Source of the DNA: Excoecaria cochinchinensis
Taxonomy: Eukaryota; Streptophyta; Magnoliopsida; Malpighiales; Euphorbiaceae
Length of the DNA: 64,000 bases
Reading direction: 5' to 3'
Assembly: GCA_947683425.1 (NCBI GenBank)
Contig: CANTUQ010000112.1
Span: 8,757,501-8,821,500 of the forward strand
Below, one piece after another: positions 35,924-47,148 of the stretch (position 1 is the first letter of the stretch; each line of letters opens with the position of its first letter). The notes beneath the pieces were generated by a model. That model was not told the DNA's origin and did no database searches. It worked only from the letters and a program-made list of their open reading frames with translations. Made by a program: the position numbers and the translations under genes.

Positions 35924-36258
35924 TATTTATAGAAAGTAACAACCGACGAGTGTGGCTCAAGCAAGTCACGGCCAGCCAATCGGTCAACCTTCAACTGCCT
36001 AGGTGGATTTTGCTTAATGATTTAAGCATTTCACATGCATAAATCTTTTACATGTATTTCTGTCGTGTTAAGTTTTGCAGGGAAATAAATTTGGCAGATA
36101 CTATCATATGCTAAAATCAGGGCGCAAGATATTCATAGAGTATTCTAAATTCTCATGGTCAAAAAAATTTGAAAATCTGAAGAGACCAATTGGCCTGCAG
36201 GATATCCCGTCGTTCGCTCCATGAACAGCCTGCCCGTCGGTCGCAAAAGCCTATATAA
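35924..36258. promoter_or_regulatory. Divergent promoter region with two TATA boxes
   Basis: Minus strand: TATAAATA at 35931-35924, about 130-150 bp before the first coding sequence of the antisense gene. Plus strand: TATATAA at 36252-36258, followed by a CT-rich leader (36275-36320) like plant 5' UTRs, then the sense extra ORF. The 320 bp between would serve both genes. Prediction from sequence only. Confidence 0.5.
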
Positions 36259-36480
36259 GGCTAGCTGTTACCGGCCTCTTCACTTTCTTCTTCTTCCTCT
36301 TTTCTTCTTCTCTGCGCGTACTAACGTTCCTTTTTTATTTTTCTGTGTTTTCTCTATCATTTTTCGTCCGTTTTGCATGCCGTTTAAGCCAAAATGTTCA
36401 TGTGATAGCCGCGCACGTACGAGTCTAATTTTTAGCAATTTATTTCATGCAACTTTTAGTGTAGTTCATCGACTCATAGG

Positions 36481-37282
36481 ATGCCTCCGAGATAAAACGT
36501 CCATCAGGACCAGTTGGAGCCTCAAGCTCTAGCATGGATGACCCTTGATCTGAGGGAGAGATTTTAGGACCTAGCTCCTATCCAGTTCTGTGCTAGTCGG
36601 TACATCTCCATGCCCTTCCTCCAGCACATGGGGATATTAGATGAGGTTAAGGCACTTCTAGAGGTAGCAGGGTGGACTGAGTTCCTCCGACCATCATTCC
36701 AGACTTACCCCGAGATTGTGAGAGAGTTCTTAGCCACACTTCATTAAAGAGGGTTCCAGAGATCGAATACCGATGAGGGCATCATACAGTTTCGTGTCTG
36801 AGGAGATCACTTTAGCATCACTCACAGGGTCTTTGACCAGGCGATAGGACTTACATCTAAAGTAGATGTGATAAAGCTAGAGAGGGCGATTCGGAGGTAG
36901 CATTGGGAGGCCATTACACTGCCAGGAGCAACATATGACCACGACACAGCGAAGAGCACTATGCTCTCATCGCAGGCCTTGAGGTTTGTCCATCGAGTAC
37001 TATCCAGGTCCTACCTTGGTCGGGTTGGGAATCCTGGATCAGTTAACAGCACCAAGATTTGGAGTCTATGGGAATTGGTTACAGGCCGGCAACTCAATAT
37101 TAGCCATGAGATTTTGGCTAATCTGGTTAGGTTGGCACGGGGGGGACGGCTCCATTTATATGTGCTGGGCATGTAATCACCAAACTTATAGCGTACCTGA
37201 GGGTTCCTCTAGTTGACTTTGGGCCTCCATTGGATGAGGATGTTTATGTTGACTTAGCTGCAACCCAGACTATGGGATGGTA
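36481..37282 (+). pseudogene. Sense extra ORF of Tat element, Transposase_32-like domain, first part
   Basis: One reading frame from the ATG at 36481 to about 37173, with stops TAA, TAG, TAA, TGA and TAG, then a shift of frame. Recognisable stretches: MPFLQHMGILDEVKALLEVA, HWEAITLPGATYDHDTAKST, ALRFVHRVLSRSYLGRVGNP and SVNSTKIWSLWELVTGRQLN. The WEAI-LPG-YDH---KST and LR-VHR-LSRS patterns match what I know as the 'putative plant transposon protein' (Transposase_32) family found in plant retrotransposons. Despite the name, no catalytic activity is established. A solo LTR interrupts it at 37283; the reading resumes at 46514. Confidence 0.72.
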
Positions 37283-37688
37283 TGTAACAACTTGAAAAGT
37301 ACCCTAGAAGGATTCGTGCATATCGAGGATTAGTGGTGACTAAAATTATGCAAGTTGTGGTGTTGGGTGTGCCGAAGGGACGAATTTGGAATTAATGTAA
37401 AAGTTTCGGCAAGTGCGGCCAATGGTAAAATTGTGAAGTATGGAAGTAGGACTTGATTGAAAGAATAAATTAATTAAGTGGGCCAATGTGAAAGATTATT
37501 CAGCTATAAATATCAATGTATGAAGATTTGAGAGTTAAGGGATTGAAAGGAGATTTTGACATAAATATCTAATTTTGACCTATGGCAGGGTGACATGTGG
37601 CAAGGAGAATTGAGGGAGTACAAAAAAAGAGAGAGAAGGAGAGAGAGGGCAGAAAATATGCTCTCCTTTCTCTTGTTCCCCGTTTCCC

Positions 37689-37730
37689 CTTCTTCTTCTT
37701 CTTCTTCTTCTTCTTCTTCTTCTTCTTCTT
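37689..37730 (+). repeat. (TTC)n microsatellite
   Basis: About 14 uninterrupted TTC units within the LTR. Low-complexity open frames over it (poly-Ser, poly-Phe, poly-Glu) are artefacts. Confidence 0.95.
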
Positions 37731-39847
37731 GCTTCAATGTCATTTGTTCTCTCTTAGATCAAAGCCCCAAGATTTAGATGATGAAGTTTGTTAGTTCAAG
37801 AGATTTAAGTGAAGAGTTTATTAAGGAAAGGTAAGTTTTAAGTTTTAATTCCCTTTATTACTTTGATTAGCAAAAACCTAGGTTAATATTTTGTGATTGT
37901 GTGTGTATTTGATGAGGCTTTTGGATGAGAAAGACCTTGTATGGGTTTGGGAGCAAGAAAGATCAGCCAGGGAAGCTTTTAGAAGCAAAGGAGTTGAGGT
38001 TTGGGGATGTTTAATTTGTGCATCTCATTTGATTTGTAATTCTATGTGTGATCGCTACTAAATGGATGTATGAATGTAATTGAGTATGCCTTTGGAAGTG
38101 AATGAGTAGTATTTTGTAGTGATTTATAAATTTTGAGGTTTGATGAAGTTTGGTTGTGAGTTTGGGTTAATTTCCTTTAATTTTCTAGGTTTGGGATGAT
38201 CTACATGGCGGTATGAAATGGGCATACCCCGCGTGATCATATTCTATCCTTTGTTTTCCATGTCTGTGATTTTACATGGTGATAAGGACCTTGCATACTG
38301 CCGTGTAAAGTCACTCTATATTGTGCGTTAGCCAAGTCGTGACGATTGTCACGAGTTATGATGACTGTCACAAGTCATGACAGTAAGCCACTGTCACGAG
38401 TCATGACATTGAGCACGACTCGTGACAGCCTCCTTTCCTTTGTTTGCCCTTCTTTGTTCTTTTGATATGTTTTGTCTCAATTCTTCCTTTTGAGCTTTAC
38501 AATTATAACTTATGCTATTATAGTAATGAGAGGGATGTCTTGAATTGTGAGAATGAAATGAAAGCCACGTTCTTTCATGTTATAATATATTGATTATATA
38601 TATATGTATGTGTAGAGAAGTGTACTAGGATAGAATTTATGGAGTAGATAAAATAATTTGATTTATTTTTTCGTGGCATGGAAGTTGAATGAATAAGAGT
38701 AATTAACGAGGAGATTTTTAACTGGAAATTTTTCTATCTCGAGCGTAACACTACTATGTCCAAAAAAGTTATCGTTGGTTATATTTTGTATGAACTATTC
38801 TTTTGAACATTAAGTGAATTATGTACATGATTTTCCTGAATATTATAAATATTATTAATATGAGTAAATGCATGATTATTATGTGACAACTATAAAGGTA
38901 TGTACTCTTAAGAAGGTGTTATAATAACATGGGTATCATTAAAGGAAATAATTGTGTATCTAGCTTGTGATAGTCGGTTGTGGATAGATAGGTATGCCTA
39001 TAAAGTTCTGTTAGCTGCAGCCCCTTTAGTTCTGGACCTTGATCAAGTCCCTGTTTGGATCCTCGCGGTCCTCAATATGTTTGGATCTTGTTTAAGATCC
39101 CCCAATGTAAAAATGTTTTTGAATGAGAAAATTAAAGATGTTGCTTTTCGATTGTACCCACCAGTACCCCAATGTGTTCTGTTCACTCATTTATCCACCC
39201 CCTTGACTGAGCAGGCAATTAAGAAAATAAAAGAATGTGAATAGTTGATAAGGTCTTTGATGTTTCGGAAAAGATATGTGAATAAGCATTTGAGGTGTTT
39301 GTGGTTATATATTACTTCCGTGGTTTATATACCATTTGAGCTAGTGCTTTATGCACTTATGAGTTTTTGGATCCTTTATGGACTCTTCTATGAGAATGTG
39401 TGGTACCTTCGGGTACTTATGTGTTTTTGTACCCTAATTCAATGTTAGTTAAATGAAAAGAGAGTGGCAAATAGTATTTGTGCTACTAGGCATTTATGAA
39501 TGAATATTGATTGCATAAGCATTTGTATGTGAACAATGCATGTTACTAATCTGTTTAAAAGTTGTGAGTATGATTGTTTATATAAAGTCTTTATAGAGAA
39601 TTATTGAAGTAAGTGATATGTGTATTTGCTATAGTTAATTATTCAGTAAATGGATTTTATTAATATATATTCGTTTATATGTTTGAAATGAGAATACAGG
39701 TATGTTATATGTTATCTGCCTTCTGGACCATAGCCTGGATAACTACTGTAAGTATATTAGTAAGGAATTTGTGTGCATTAATACGGTAATTATATGTCAA
39801 TTAGTAAGGAAAATAAAGTGGTAAACATGATATAGACACCTGGGTTT

Positions 39848-41898
39848 TGTTACGCGCGCCGGAATCCCACGGCCGCCCCTCTGACCGCCCGCTTGAGGGC
39901 GATCGAGCAATTGGGCGTCCGTTGACAGCTTGCAATAAATCGCAAGTGCGTCTATGTTGGGCAACAAGGAGTATTCATGGAGTCGCCACCCAATAGAACA
40001 TTGGGAAAGTTTCTCTTGCCTCGGAGAGCCTAAGACTGCGCTCAGTATCCATTTTGGGCCAACCAAAGGGGTCTTGGAGGGTGAACCTCTCGCCCTAAGG
40101 AGCCTAGGACTAACGCCAAAGTCTCGTGACACAAGAGGTGTCTTGGAGGGTAAACCTCTCGCCTCTTTAAGCCCAAAGACCAGAGCTGGGTTCGGGACTT
40201 CTCATCTATTTCTATCTCAATTATTCTATGATCAAATTTTAATTATCATTAATTCGCTCTCTCTCCACACGATGCAATTGATTAAAGGCGCATTTATTCA
40301 CATTTGGAAAGCAGTAAATGAGCAAGTAAATAGTGAAAGCAATAAATTACAATAACACAAGGAGCGAAATACAACTCCCTTTTATAAATGTGCGATACAT
40401 ACACAAATCGGGGCATTTCTTATTTTGAGGACTTTGGTCCTCGCATGCATCATTATTAAAACTGGATATTTCTATTGTGAGGATTTTTATTTTATAAAAA
40501 TAGGACATTGGGTCCTATTGTTTATGAAAACCTCTCTTTATTAAATATAAAACATTAATCAATTTTTATATTTAGCGGGATACAAAAAGGGTATACTCAG
40601 GTGTATAAAATAATTAATGAATAAATAAATAAAGGAAATAACCAAGAAGGTTAGAAAACTAAACCGGACGGAATCCTCCGAGCGTGGTAGATCGCCCCTC
40701 AAGATCAGGATAGTCCAAGAAGATCAATATATGCTCACAAGAGGTTAATGAGTGTTAATATACAAAAGCTCGATATAAATAAAGTTCTAAGACTTGAGAG
40801 AGATAGAAAAGATTTGGAAACGTGGAGACAGGACCCAGCGATGGCCTCTGTCGAGTGATCGACGGGCGTCAGTCAAATTGACTAACATGTCCCGTCACTC
40901 ACTCGAGAGAGAGGGCGTCTGTGAGTGAGGTGACCGACGGGCGTCGGTGAAATAGATGACCCTTCGGTCACCACTGTCTCAGAAAATAAACAGCAAAATC
41001 TCTCTTTTTCAGAGCAAAAAAGGGTTTTTATCACAAAATGAGATGAAAAGAATCAAAATAAAGAGAAATAAAAGCAAGAGCCAAAAGAACAGTAAGAGTA
41101 AAGAATAAAGATGAAATAATACGGAGATTAAGTCCGGAATATTTACCCTCAGATAATGTTTTAGTGAGATTCTTGGTGTCGATTAGAGTCCCACACGCTC
41201 CACGAGAAACGAAGTGAAAGGTCCGAAAAGAGGAAAATAGATTGTTTCCTTCTTAACCCTTCAAAAAGATTGACTTTGGAATCAAAAACCCAAAGAAAAC
41301 TAATTAGTCTTAGTTCCTTTTTAATGGTTTGATTCTCAAATTAAAAGAAATTTATTGATGTATGTGTTTGCTAGAAGAGAGAGACAACGCGCTTGAATTT
41401 TGGCAGAGTTTTCCCTTTTGAAAATTTTTGGAACCCTTTTTAGGAGGAAATTCAAAGCTTTTATAGGCCAGGGCTGACCGACCGGCGTCGGATGTGGCGA
41501 CGGGCGTCGGAAGAATCCTTCTGACACAAGGATTCATCTGATGGCCCTGCAATTTCCACCGACGGGCGTCGGAGAGGTTGCGTGCTCCGAGAAACCAGGT
41601 GGCATGCTCCAGAAGAAGCGGATCCGTCCGACGGACGTCGGAAAAACCATAGGCCGTCTGTGACCCAAAGCAACGGGCTGGCCTCCCATAGACGGGCTGG
41701 CCATCTGTCGAGGAAAACATACTTTTTAACTAAAAAATTTCCCATTTTTCCCCCTCTGCCTAAGAAAGGTGAAAAGACTCATTTCTCGTGGAGCATGGGA
41801 CTAAAACCTCCGAATCCAAACCGTTTGTACAGGCTCGGATACTGATTTCATCATAGGGTAATCTCTGATCCGGACCGCTCCGGGACACGGTGCCTACA
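39848..41898 (-). repeat. 3' LTR of the deleted Tat element
   Basis: 2051 bp. Minus-strand start TGTAGGCACCGTGTCCCGGA, end CCGGCGCGCGTAACA. It carries repeated palindromes of CCGACGGGCGTCGG type at 40840-40985 and 41475-41720. The R/U5-side block (39960-40200) resembles the Tat LTR ends at 540-760 and 61600-61850. Confidence 0.93.
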
Positions 41899-41918
41899 GT
41901 TGCCCCCAGTTTTGGGGA
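41899..41918 (-). promoter_or_regulatory. Polypurine tract
   Basis: Minus strand ccccaaaactgggggcaac, adjoining the 3' LTR start; same as at 3427-3446. Confidence 0.85.
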
Positions 41919-41989
41919 AATTAGTGCACAAGCGCCTAGATGAACCAAAACTCATAGAAAGGACAGAAAGGAAGAAAGCGTACCTGTGG

Positions 41990-42725
41990 CGGTTCTCACC
42001 TTCCATGCCTTTTGCCAGGTAGACCTCATCTCAGTCTGTTCGGTGTGTGAAGATATCCCTATCAGTCTCGTCTCGACCTGTAGGTGTTGGTGAGATGTAG
42101 CATTCTCTAGCCACGACCTCGATATGAAGAGCGGTGTTTCTTTAATCACAACTTCTGCTTCTGCTGGCCTCGTCTCGGCTTGCGCAGTGTTAAAGAGATG
42201 TAGCACTCTCTGACTACAAACTCAATGTGAAGAGCGGTGTTTTTCTGACCACAGCTTCGATCTGAAGTTCCCCTGCTAACCCCCATTCAATCCGCAAGGT
42301 GCGTAGCACTCTCTGGCTATCGCGTGAACTGTGAGATGCAGCACTCTCTAGCTACAATCTCGGTGTGAAGAGCAATGTTTCTCTAACTGCAGCTTCTACT
42401 TCTGATGGCCTCGTCTCGGCTCGCGCAGTGTTGAGGAGATGTAGCACTCTCTAACTACAAACTCGATGTGAAGAGCGGTGTTTCTCTAACTTCAACTTCT
42501 GCTTCTGCTGGCCTCGTCTCGGCTCACCCAGGGTTGAGGAGATGTAGCACTCTCTGACTACAAACTCGATGTGAAGAGCAGTGTTTCTCTAACTGTAACT
42601 TCGATTGTGAAGTTCCCTTACTAACCCCCATTCGATCTGCAAGGTGCGTAACACCCTCTTGCTGCCGCGTGAACTGTGAGATGAGGTACTCTCTGACCGT
42701 AATCTCGATTTTGTAGAGGAGGAGA
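41990..42725 (-). repeat. 3' UTR tandem repeat, about 100 bp period
   Basis: The phrase 'gagatgtagcactctct' recurs near 42093, 42191, 42333, 42437, 42539 and 42677, mostly about 100 bp apart, joined by 'gaagagcggtgtttctctaac' and 'tgctggcctcgtctcggct' variants. Imperfect units of different subtypes alternate. It has the same position as the array at 3590-6585 but a different sequence. Confidence 0.82.
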
Positions 42726-43097
42726 CCTTGCTGGGTTCCCTGTTTCAAGAAGACATGAATCTTAGGCGCCCTAGTTTGGACTTTTGATCGATGCTTGTGT
42801 TCAGATCGATGTTTCTCTGTACCATGTCATGTTTCATTTCAGATTCTTTTTTCTTTCACTTTGTTAAGTTGTCATTTTCCAAGTCTGGGTTATCTTTTGT
42901 TATTATTTCCTTTCATTTTTCATGCTATTATTTTGGCACATGAGAAAATGTGAAAACATACACTTATCTGTGATGTGAATGTATCGTAAATGAATGAATG
43001 AATGTACAAAACTGAAAACAAAAAGTTTTTCACTAGAAATATCCTCTTTTGTACAATGTATATGCAAAGTAGAAATACAAAAATGACTCCCTGAATA
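42726..43097 (-). mobile_element. Spacer between extra ORF and tandem repeats
   Basis: AT-rich non-coding DNA of the deleted Tat element. I see no gene or repeat in it. Confidence 0.5.
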
Positions 43098-44765
43098 TCA
43101 GAGGGGCAGGTAGTCGGAGGGCTTCTCATCAGGATCCTCGTCATCTGATATGTGCACTGTCCCTGGCGAAGGTGGAGGCTGAGCTGGCTGTTGCTGTGCT
43201 GGAGGTGGAGGCTGAGCCGTGGAAGGTCCTACTCCAGCATCGTGGGTCTGTCTGAGCCTGATCTGAGCATAGCCATCCAAGAATGGCTGGGTACAAGTCT
43301 TCATGAACCCTAAGGTCTCTGAGACTGTGCCTCCCAACTTCTTGAATGCCTGGCTCATCTGAATGGTCTGCTAGCTGACGGCCCTCCTCATCTGCTCTAG
43401 GTGCTGCTCTGTCTGCTCTCTAAACTCCCTCATGGTTTGAGACAAGGGTGGGAGGATCCCCTCTATCGCCTGGACCCAGGATCTCAGGGAGTCGAGTGAC
43501 TCATCGATCATCTATAGGGTCAGATCAACTCTCTGAGACGCCTGGTCCTGGGACGTCCTCAGATCATGAGGGAGCTGCTGCCTAAGTTCCCTCTGGCCCT
43601 AGACAATCTGCTCTATCAGCCTCGCCTGCTCATCTCTGAAGGTCTCCATGACCCGAGCCTGCTCTCGTGCTGTGTGCTCGATATAACCGGCCTGCTCCTG
43701 AGCCAACTGCTCTATCACCCGGGACTGCTCCTGAATAGCAGCCTGCTGGCGGTCTAACCTCTCGTGTATAGCTCTGTCTCTCTCATCCTATCGTCGCTCT
43801 AAGGCTGTGAACATAGACGTGAGGAGCTGGGAGAAGTTAGGCTGTGCTGGCTGCTGCTGTACTGGATCTGGCGGCGAGGCCGTGGAGGTAGATGCCCCTG
43901 GGTCACCCTGAAAATATGGGTGATACCTCTCAGGGGGTCTGTGGGTAGACCTCTGTACCCTGATGCTCGGCGACGGAATAGGAGTCGGTGCTCTGGATGC
44001 CGGTGAAGCGATAAAAAGCTCGTCCATAGTGAACTCCATGTCGAAATCCGACAGAGTCTTGGGCTACTCCTGCTGTGGTGGCGGTGGCACGGTCTGAGGC
44101 TGAGGAGGCTACTGCTCCGGCTCGGGCTCTGGCTCTGGCTGAGGAGGTAGCTGCTCTGGCTAAGGAGGTAGCTGCTCTGGCTGAGGAGACTGAGGAGGCT
44201 ACTGTTTTGGCTGAGGGGGCTAAGGAGACTGAGGAGGCTGCTGCTTTGGCTGCTCCGGGTGCTCCGGGTCTGGACCCAAAGGTGGGAGGGAGAAAACTCG
44301 CCTGGTCTCGTGGATGGACAACAATCTGTAAGCCTCTGCCTGCCCTGACACCTGCGAGATCATCCCCATCTGCACTGCTGCGGAGGCATCCACATGTATC
44401 CCCTCATCCAGGGGTCCTCTCAGCCTGCCCGGGGCGACTCCTAACCCCAAAAGCAACCAAGTGATGACTCCCCCTACTATCACCACCGACATCAGTCCTC
44501 TGCCTACTCTGATCAAGTTAGCTAAGATCTCATGGCTAACATTGAGGCGCTGGCCTGCCACCATAGCCAGAGGCTCCAGATCTCGGCCGCATTAAGCGAC
44601 CCTGGATTACCAGCTCGACCAAGGTACGAACTGGATAGCACTCTGTGTAGGTACCGGAGTGCCTGAGACACCAGTACGGTGCTCTTCGCTATATCATGAT
44701 CATACAGCACTCCCGGTAAGGCAATGGCCGCCCAGTGGGCGCGTCTCACCGCTCGCAGGGAGAGA
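43098..44765 (-). pseudogene. Sense extra ORF of Tat element: Transposase_32-like, Pro/Gln-rich, coiled coil, acidic end
   Basis: The most complete copy of this protein's C-terminal half. Order: RRAHWAAIALPGVLYDHDIA and ALRYLHRVLSSSYLGRAGNP (44749-44522); one frame change; HEILANLIRVGRG and ETRRVFSLPPLGPD (44564-44220); a Pro/Gln/Glu-rich run (about 44280-44060); MEFTMDELFIAS (44039); a Gln/Glu/Arg-rich heptad region RQQAAIQEQSRVIEQLAQEQ (about 43740-43600); and a tail HISDDEDPDEKPSDYLPL ending in TGA at 43098. From 44564 down it is a single frame broken nine times, each time by TAG, as expected from CAG. The N-terminus is replaced by LTR sequence at the deletion junction. Role unknown; an architecture with a coiled coil suggests self-association. 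Confidence 0.72.
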
Positions 44766-45614
44766 CAGATGACCCGTCGGTCACCACTGTCTCAGAAAAT
44801 AAACAATAAAATCTCTCTTTTTCAGAGCAAAAAAGGGTTTTTATCACAAAATGAGATGAAAAGAATCAAAATAAAGAGAAATAAAAGCAAGAGCCAAAAG
44901 AACAGCAAGAATAAAGAATAATGATGAAATAATACAGAGAGTAAGTCCCGCACGCTCCACGAGAAACGAAATGAAAGGTCCAGAAAGAGAAAAATAAATT
45001 GTTTCCTTCTTAACCCTTTAAAAGAATTGACTTTGGAATCAAAAACCCAAAGAAAACTAATTAGTTTTAGTTCCTTTTTAATGGTTTGATTCTCAAATTA
45101 AAAGAAATTTCTTGATGTATGTGTTTGCTGGAAGAGAGAGAAAACGCGCTTGAATTTTGGTAGAGTTTTCCCTTTTGAAAATTTTTGGAACCCTTTTTAG
45201 GAGGAAATTCAAAGCTTTTATAGGCAAGGGCTGACCGACGGGCGTCGGAAGAATCCTTCTGACATAAGGATTCATCCGACGGCCCTGCCATTTCCACCGA
45301 CGGGCGTCGGAGAGGTTGCATGCTCCGGAAGAAGCGGATCCGTCCGACGGGCGTCGGAAAAACCATAGGCTGTCTGTGACCCTAAGCGACGGACTGGCCT
45401 CCCACAGACAGGCTGGCCGTCTGTCGAGGAAAACATACTTTTTGACTCAAAAATTTCCTGTTTTCCCCCCTCTGCCTACGAAAGGTGAAAAAACTCATTT
45501 CTCGTGGAGCATGGGACTAAAACCTCCGAATCCAAACAGTTTCTACAGGCTCGGATACTGATTTCATCATAGGGTAATCTCTGATCCGGACCGCTCCGGA
45601 ACACGGTGCCTACA
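44766..45614 (-). repeat. 5' LTR remnant of the deleted Tat element
   Basis: Matches the first 950 bp or so of the 3' LTR (41898 downward). It has lost internal pieces: near 44950 it lacks about 58 bp present at 41138-41196, and near 45235 and 45320 it lacks shorter pieces. At each place the lost segment lies between short direct repeats in the 3' LTR. It ends at about 44766, fused to the extra ORF. Confidence 0.9.
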
Positions 45615-46109
45615 GGTTTGGTAAATGAGTTAAGATTAATTGTGGAATATGTATATATAAAGGTTTTCAGTAGAACTATGTGGTTTTGATTCCCAACCAT
45701 CGGGATACGTAGGATGCTTAGAATATTTATTTCAAGGCCGAACCAAATCTAAGGAATGAGTTGTTTTGATTTAAGTATCTATGCGGTTGTAAGCATGATT
45801 TTAGAAATATTTGTAATAAGGGAAAATTTCTAAGACTTTATTTTATGACTAATAAAATGAATATTGGTATCCTGTGGAATATAACTAATGATAAGGTTAA
45901 TGAAGCAATTGAAGTAAGTGATAAATATGCATGATATATCTGTAATAAAAAAAAAATAAAGTATTCGTTGTTTATGGTGTACGGGATGGATATGTGTATG
46001 AAATTGCTCATCTTTTGGTATGAGAATGATGATGTGGATCTGTAGTATCTCTAGCTGGTACACTTTATGCTTATGTATATGTTGCTTATGCATGTGTTCG
46101 TATCGATAA

Positions 46110-46183
46110 CCACTATGAGTGGCTGTTCATTATTTTGTCTCTCCCCACTAAGCGTTATTGTATAGCACGGGTGTTTTCCGTGC
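46110..46183 (+). other. Three-hairpin block in LTR
   Basis: CCACT(46110)atgAGTGG(46122); CTAAGC with a damaged partner (46148-46165); GCACGG...CCGTGC (46165-46183). The first stem replaces CCATT/AATGG of other copies by CCACT/AGTGG, a matched change on both sides. Confidence 0.68.
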
Positions 46184-46513
46184 AGGTTAAGGAGATAGAA
46201 GTTTGGTTCGAGTGGTCTGCTGTAGCTTTGGCCAATAAGTCGATAGAGTTGTAGTAGACAGTTTTTAATGTATTTTGAAATGTAATTAAGCTTCTTTATA
46301 TAGTTTGCCGAGTTGTAATATTTGTTGTGTGTGAGTAAGAGTTGTTGGTGATATAAGCATGTGATAGGTATGTTTTTAGTGGTTTAGTTCTAAGAAATTT
46401 TATTATTCTATATCCTATGATTCTTTCATGTGGTAGCACCCTCTACTCACCATAGCAATAGCCTACCATTTTATCCGACATGCTACGTGAGGGGTTTGGG
46501 GTGTTACATGGTA

Positions 46514-46701
46514 ACTCAGATACCTGGTCGTCTCGATGAGTACAAATTGCTTACAATAGCAGAGACCAGATGCCTCTTCAATCTACCCCCCACTCCAGCC
46601 AGCACTAGAAGAGCCAGAGAAGGAGGACCAGCCAAAGCTGCAGCAGCTTGAGGAGAAGCAGCCTCGTACCCCTCGGGATCAGGCCATAGAGATAAACTTG
46701 G
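46514..46701 (+). pseudogene. Sense extra ORF of plus-strand Tat element, second part
   Basis: After the TGGTA duplication the reading continues QIPGRLDEYKLLTIAETRCL, matching QVSGQAEAYRLLSIHETRRV of the copy at 44220-44564. It ends at 46651, soon after the Pro-rich linker begins, and the rest of the protein is cut off by the minus Tat LTR that starts at 46702. Confidence 0.75.
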
Positions 46702-47148
46702 TGTGACACACGCCGAACCGGGAAGGCCCTCTCTATGAAAGCCCATTTTTAGGGCTCGAGGGATTGGTTCGCATCAATTGATTTTGGGCAACATGAGACA
46801 TTTTGGAATTCCTTACCCAATAGAACATTGGGAAGTTCATCTAATCTCATGAAGCATTTAGGCACTTTTGAGGTATTTTGGAGTCGCCACCCAATTTATA
46901 AGAAATTGGGAAAGGTCATCTAACCTCTACGGTATAAACCATAGAAGGTGTTCGGAACTTCACTCTTATTTATACCTTGGTTAATTATAAGTGAGTTTTT
47001 AGATTATAGAATTCCACCTCTCTTCCCATGCAATTAGTGCAATTTATTAAAAGCGCATTTTAAGCATCAAGAAAGCGATAAATGAAAGCTGTAAAGAAAG
47101 CGGTAAACACACCAAGCACACAATTACAAAAGAGAAACTGGGACGGAA

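Larger units (their letters stand above)
39848..45614 (-). mobile_element. Internally deleted minus-strand Tat element, TSD GGTTT
   Basis: Perfect flanks GGTTT at 39843-39847 and 45615-45619. From its 5' end on the minus strand: LTR remnant 45614-44766, sense extra ORF 44765-43098, tandem repeats about 42725-41990, polypurine tract 41918-41899, complete 3' LTR 41898-39848. PBS, gag, pol and the 3' part of the 5' LTR are gone, lost in one deletion whose junction is near 44766. It shows that the extra ORF, repeats and LTR belong to one element type. Confidence 0.93.
37283..46508 (+). mobile_element. Solo LTR, chromovirus-like, TSD TGGTA, itself interrupted
   Basis: Starts TGTAACAACTTGAAAAGTAC, ends TTTGGGGTGTTACA. 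Perfect duplication TGGTA at 37278-37282 and 46509-46513, inside the sense extra ORF. The LTR is 37283-39847 plus 45620-46508 (about 3.45 kb); between them sits the minus Tat element flanked by GGTTT. Contains a TTC microsatellite, a palindrome cluster at 38333-38440 (TCACGAGTCATGA type) and the three-hairpin block at 46110-46183. Confidence 0.94.

Noticed and set aside
41990..42725. Regularly spaced direct repeats resembling a CRISPR array; likewise 3590-6585 and 52633-52954
   Set aside because: Repeats and 'spacers' are both repeated and diverge gradually, as in tandem satellites. Plant nuclear DNA with LTR elements has no CRISPR loci.
44075..44464. Ala/Glu-rich plus-strand frame of 129 residues
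   Set aside because: It is the complement of the Pro/Gln-rich part of the extra ORF on the minus strand; the minus frame has homology to another copy, the plus frame does not.
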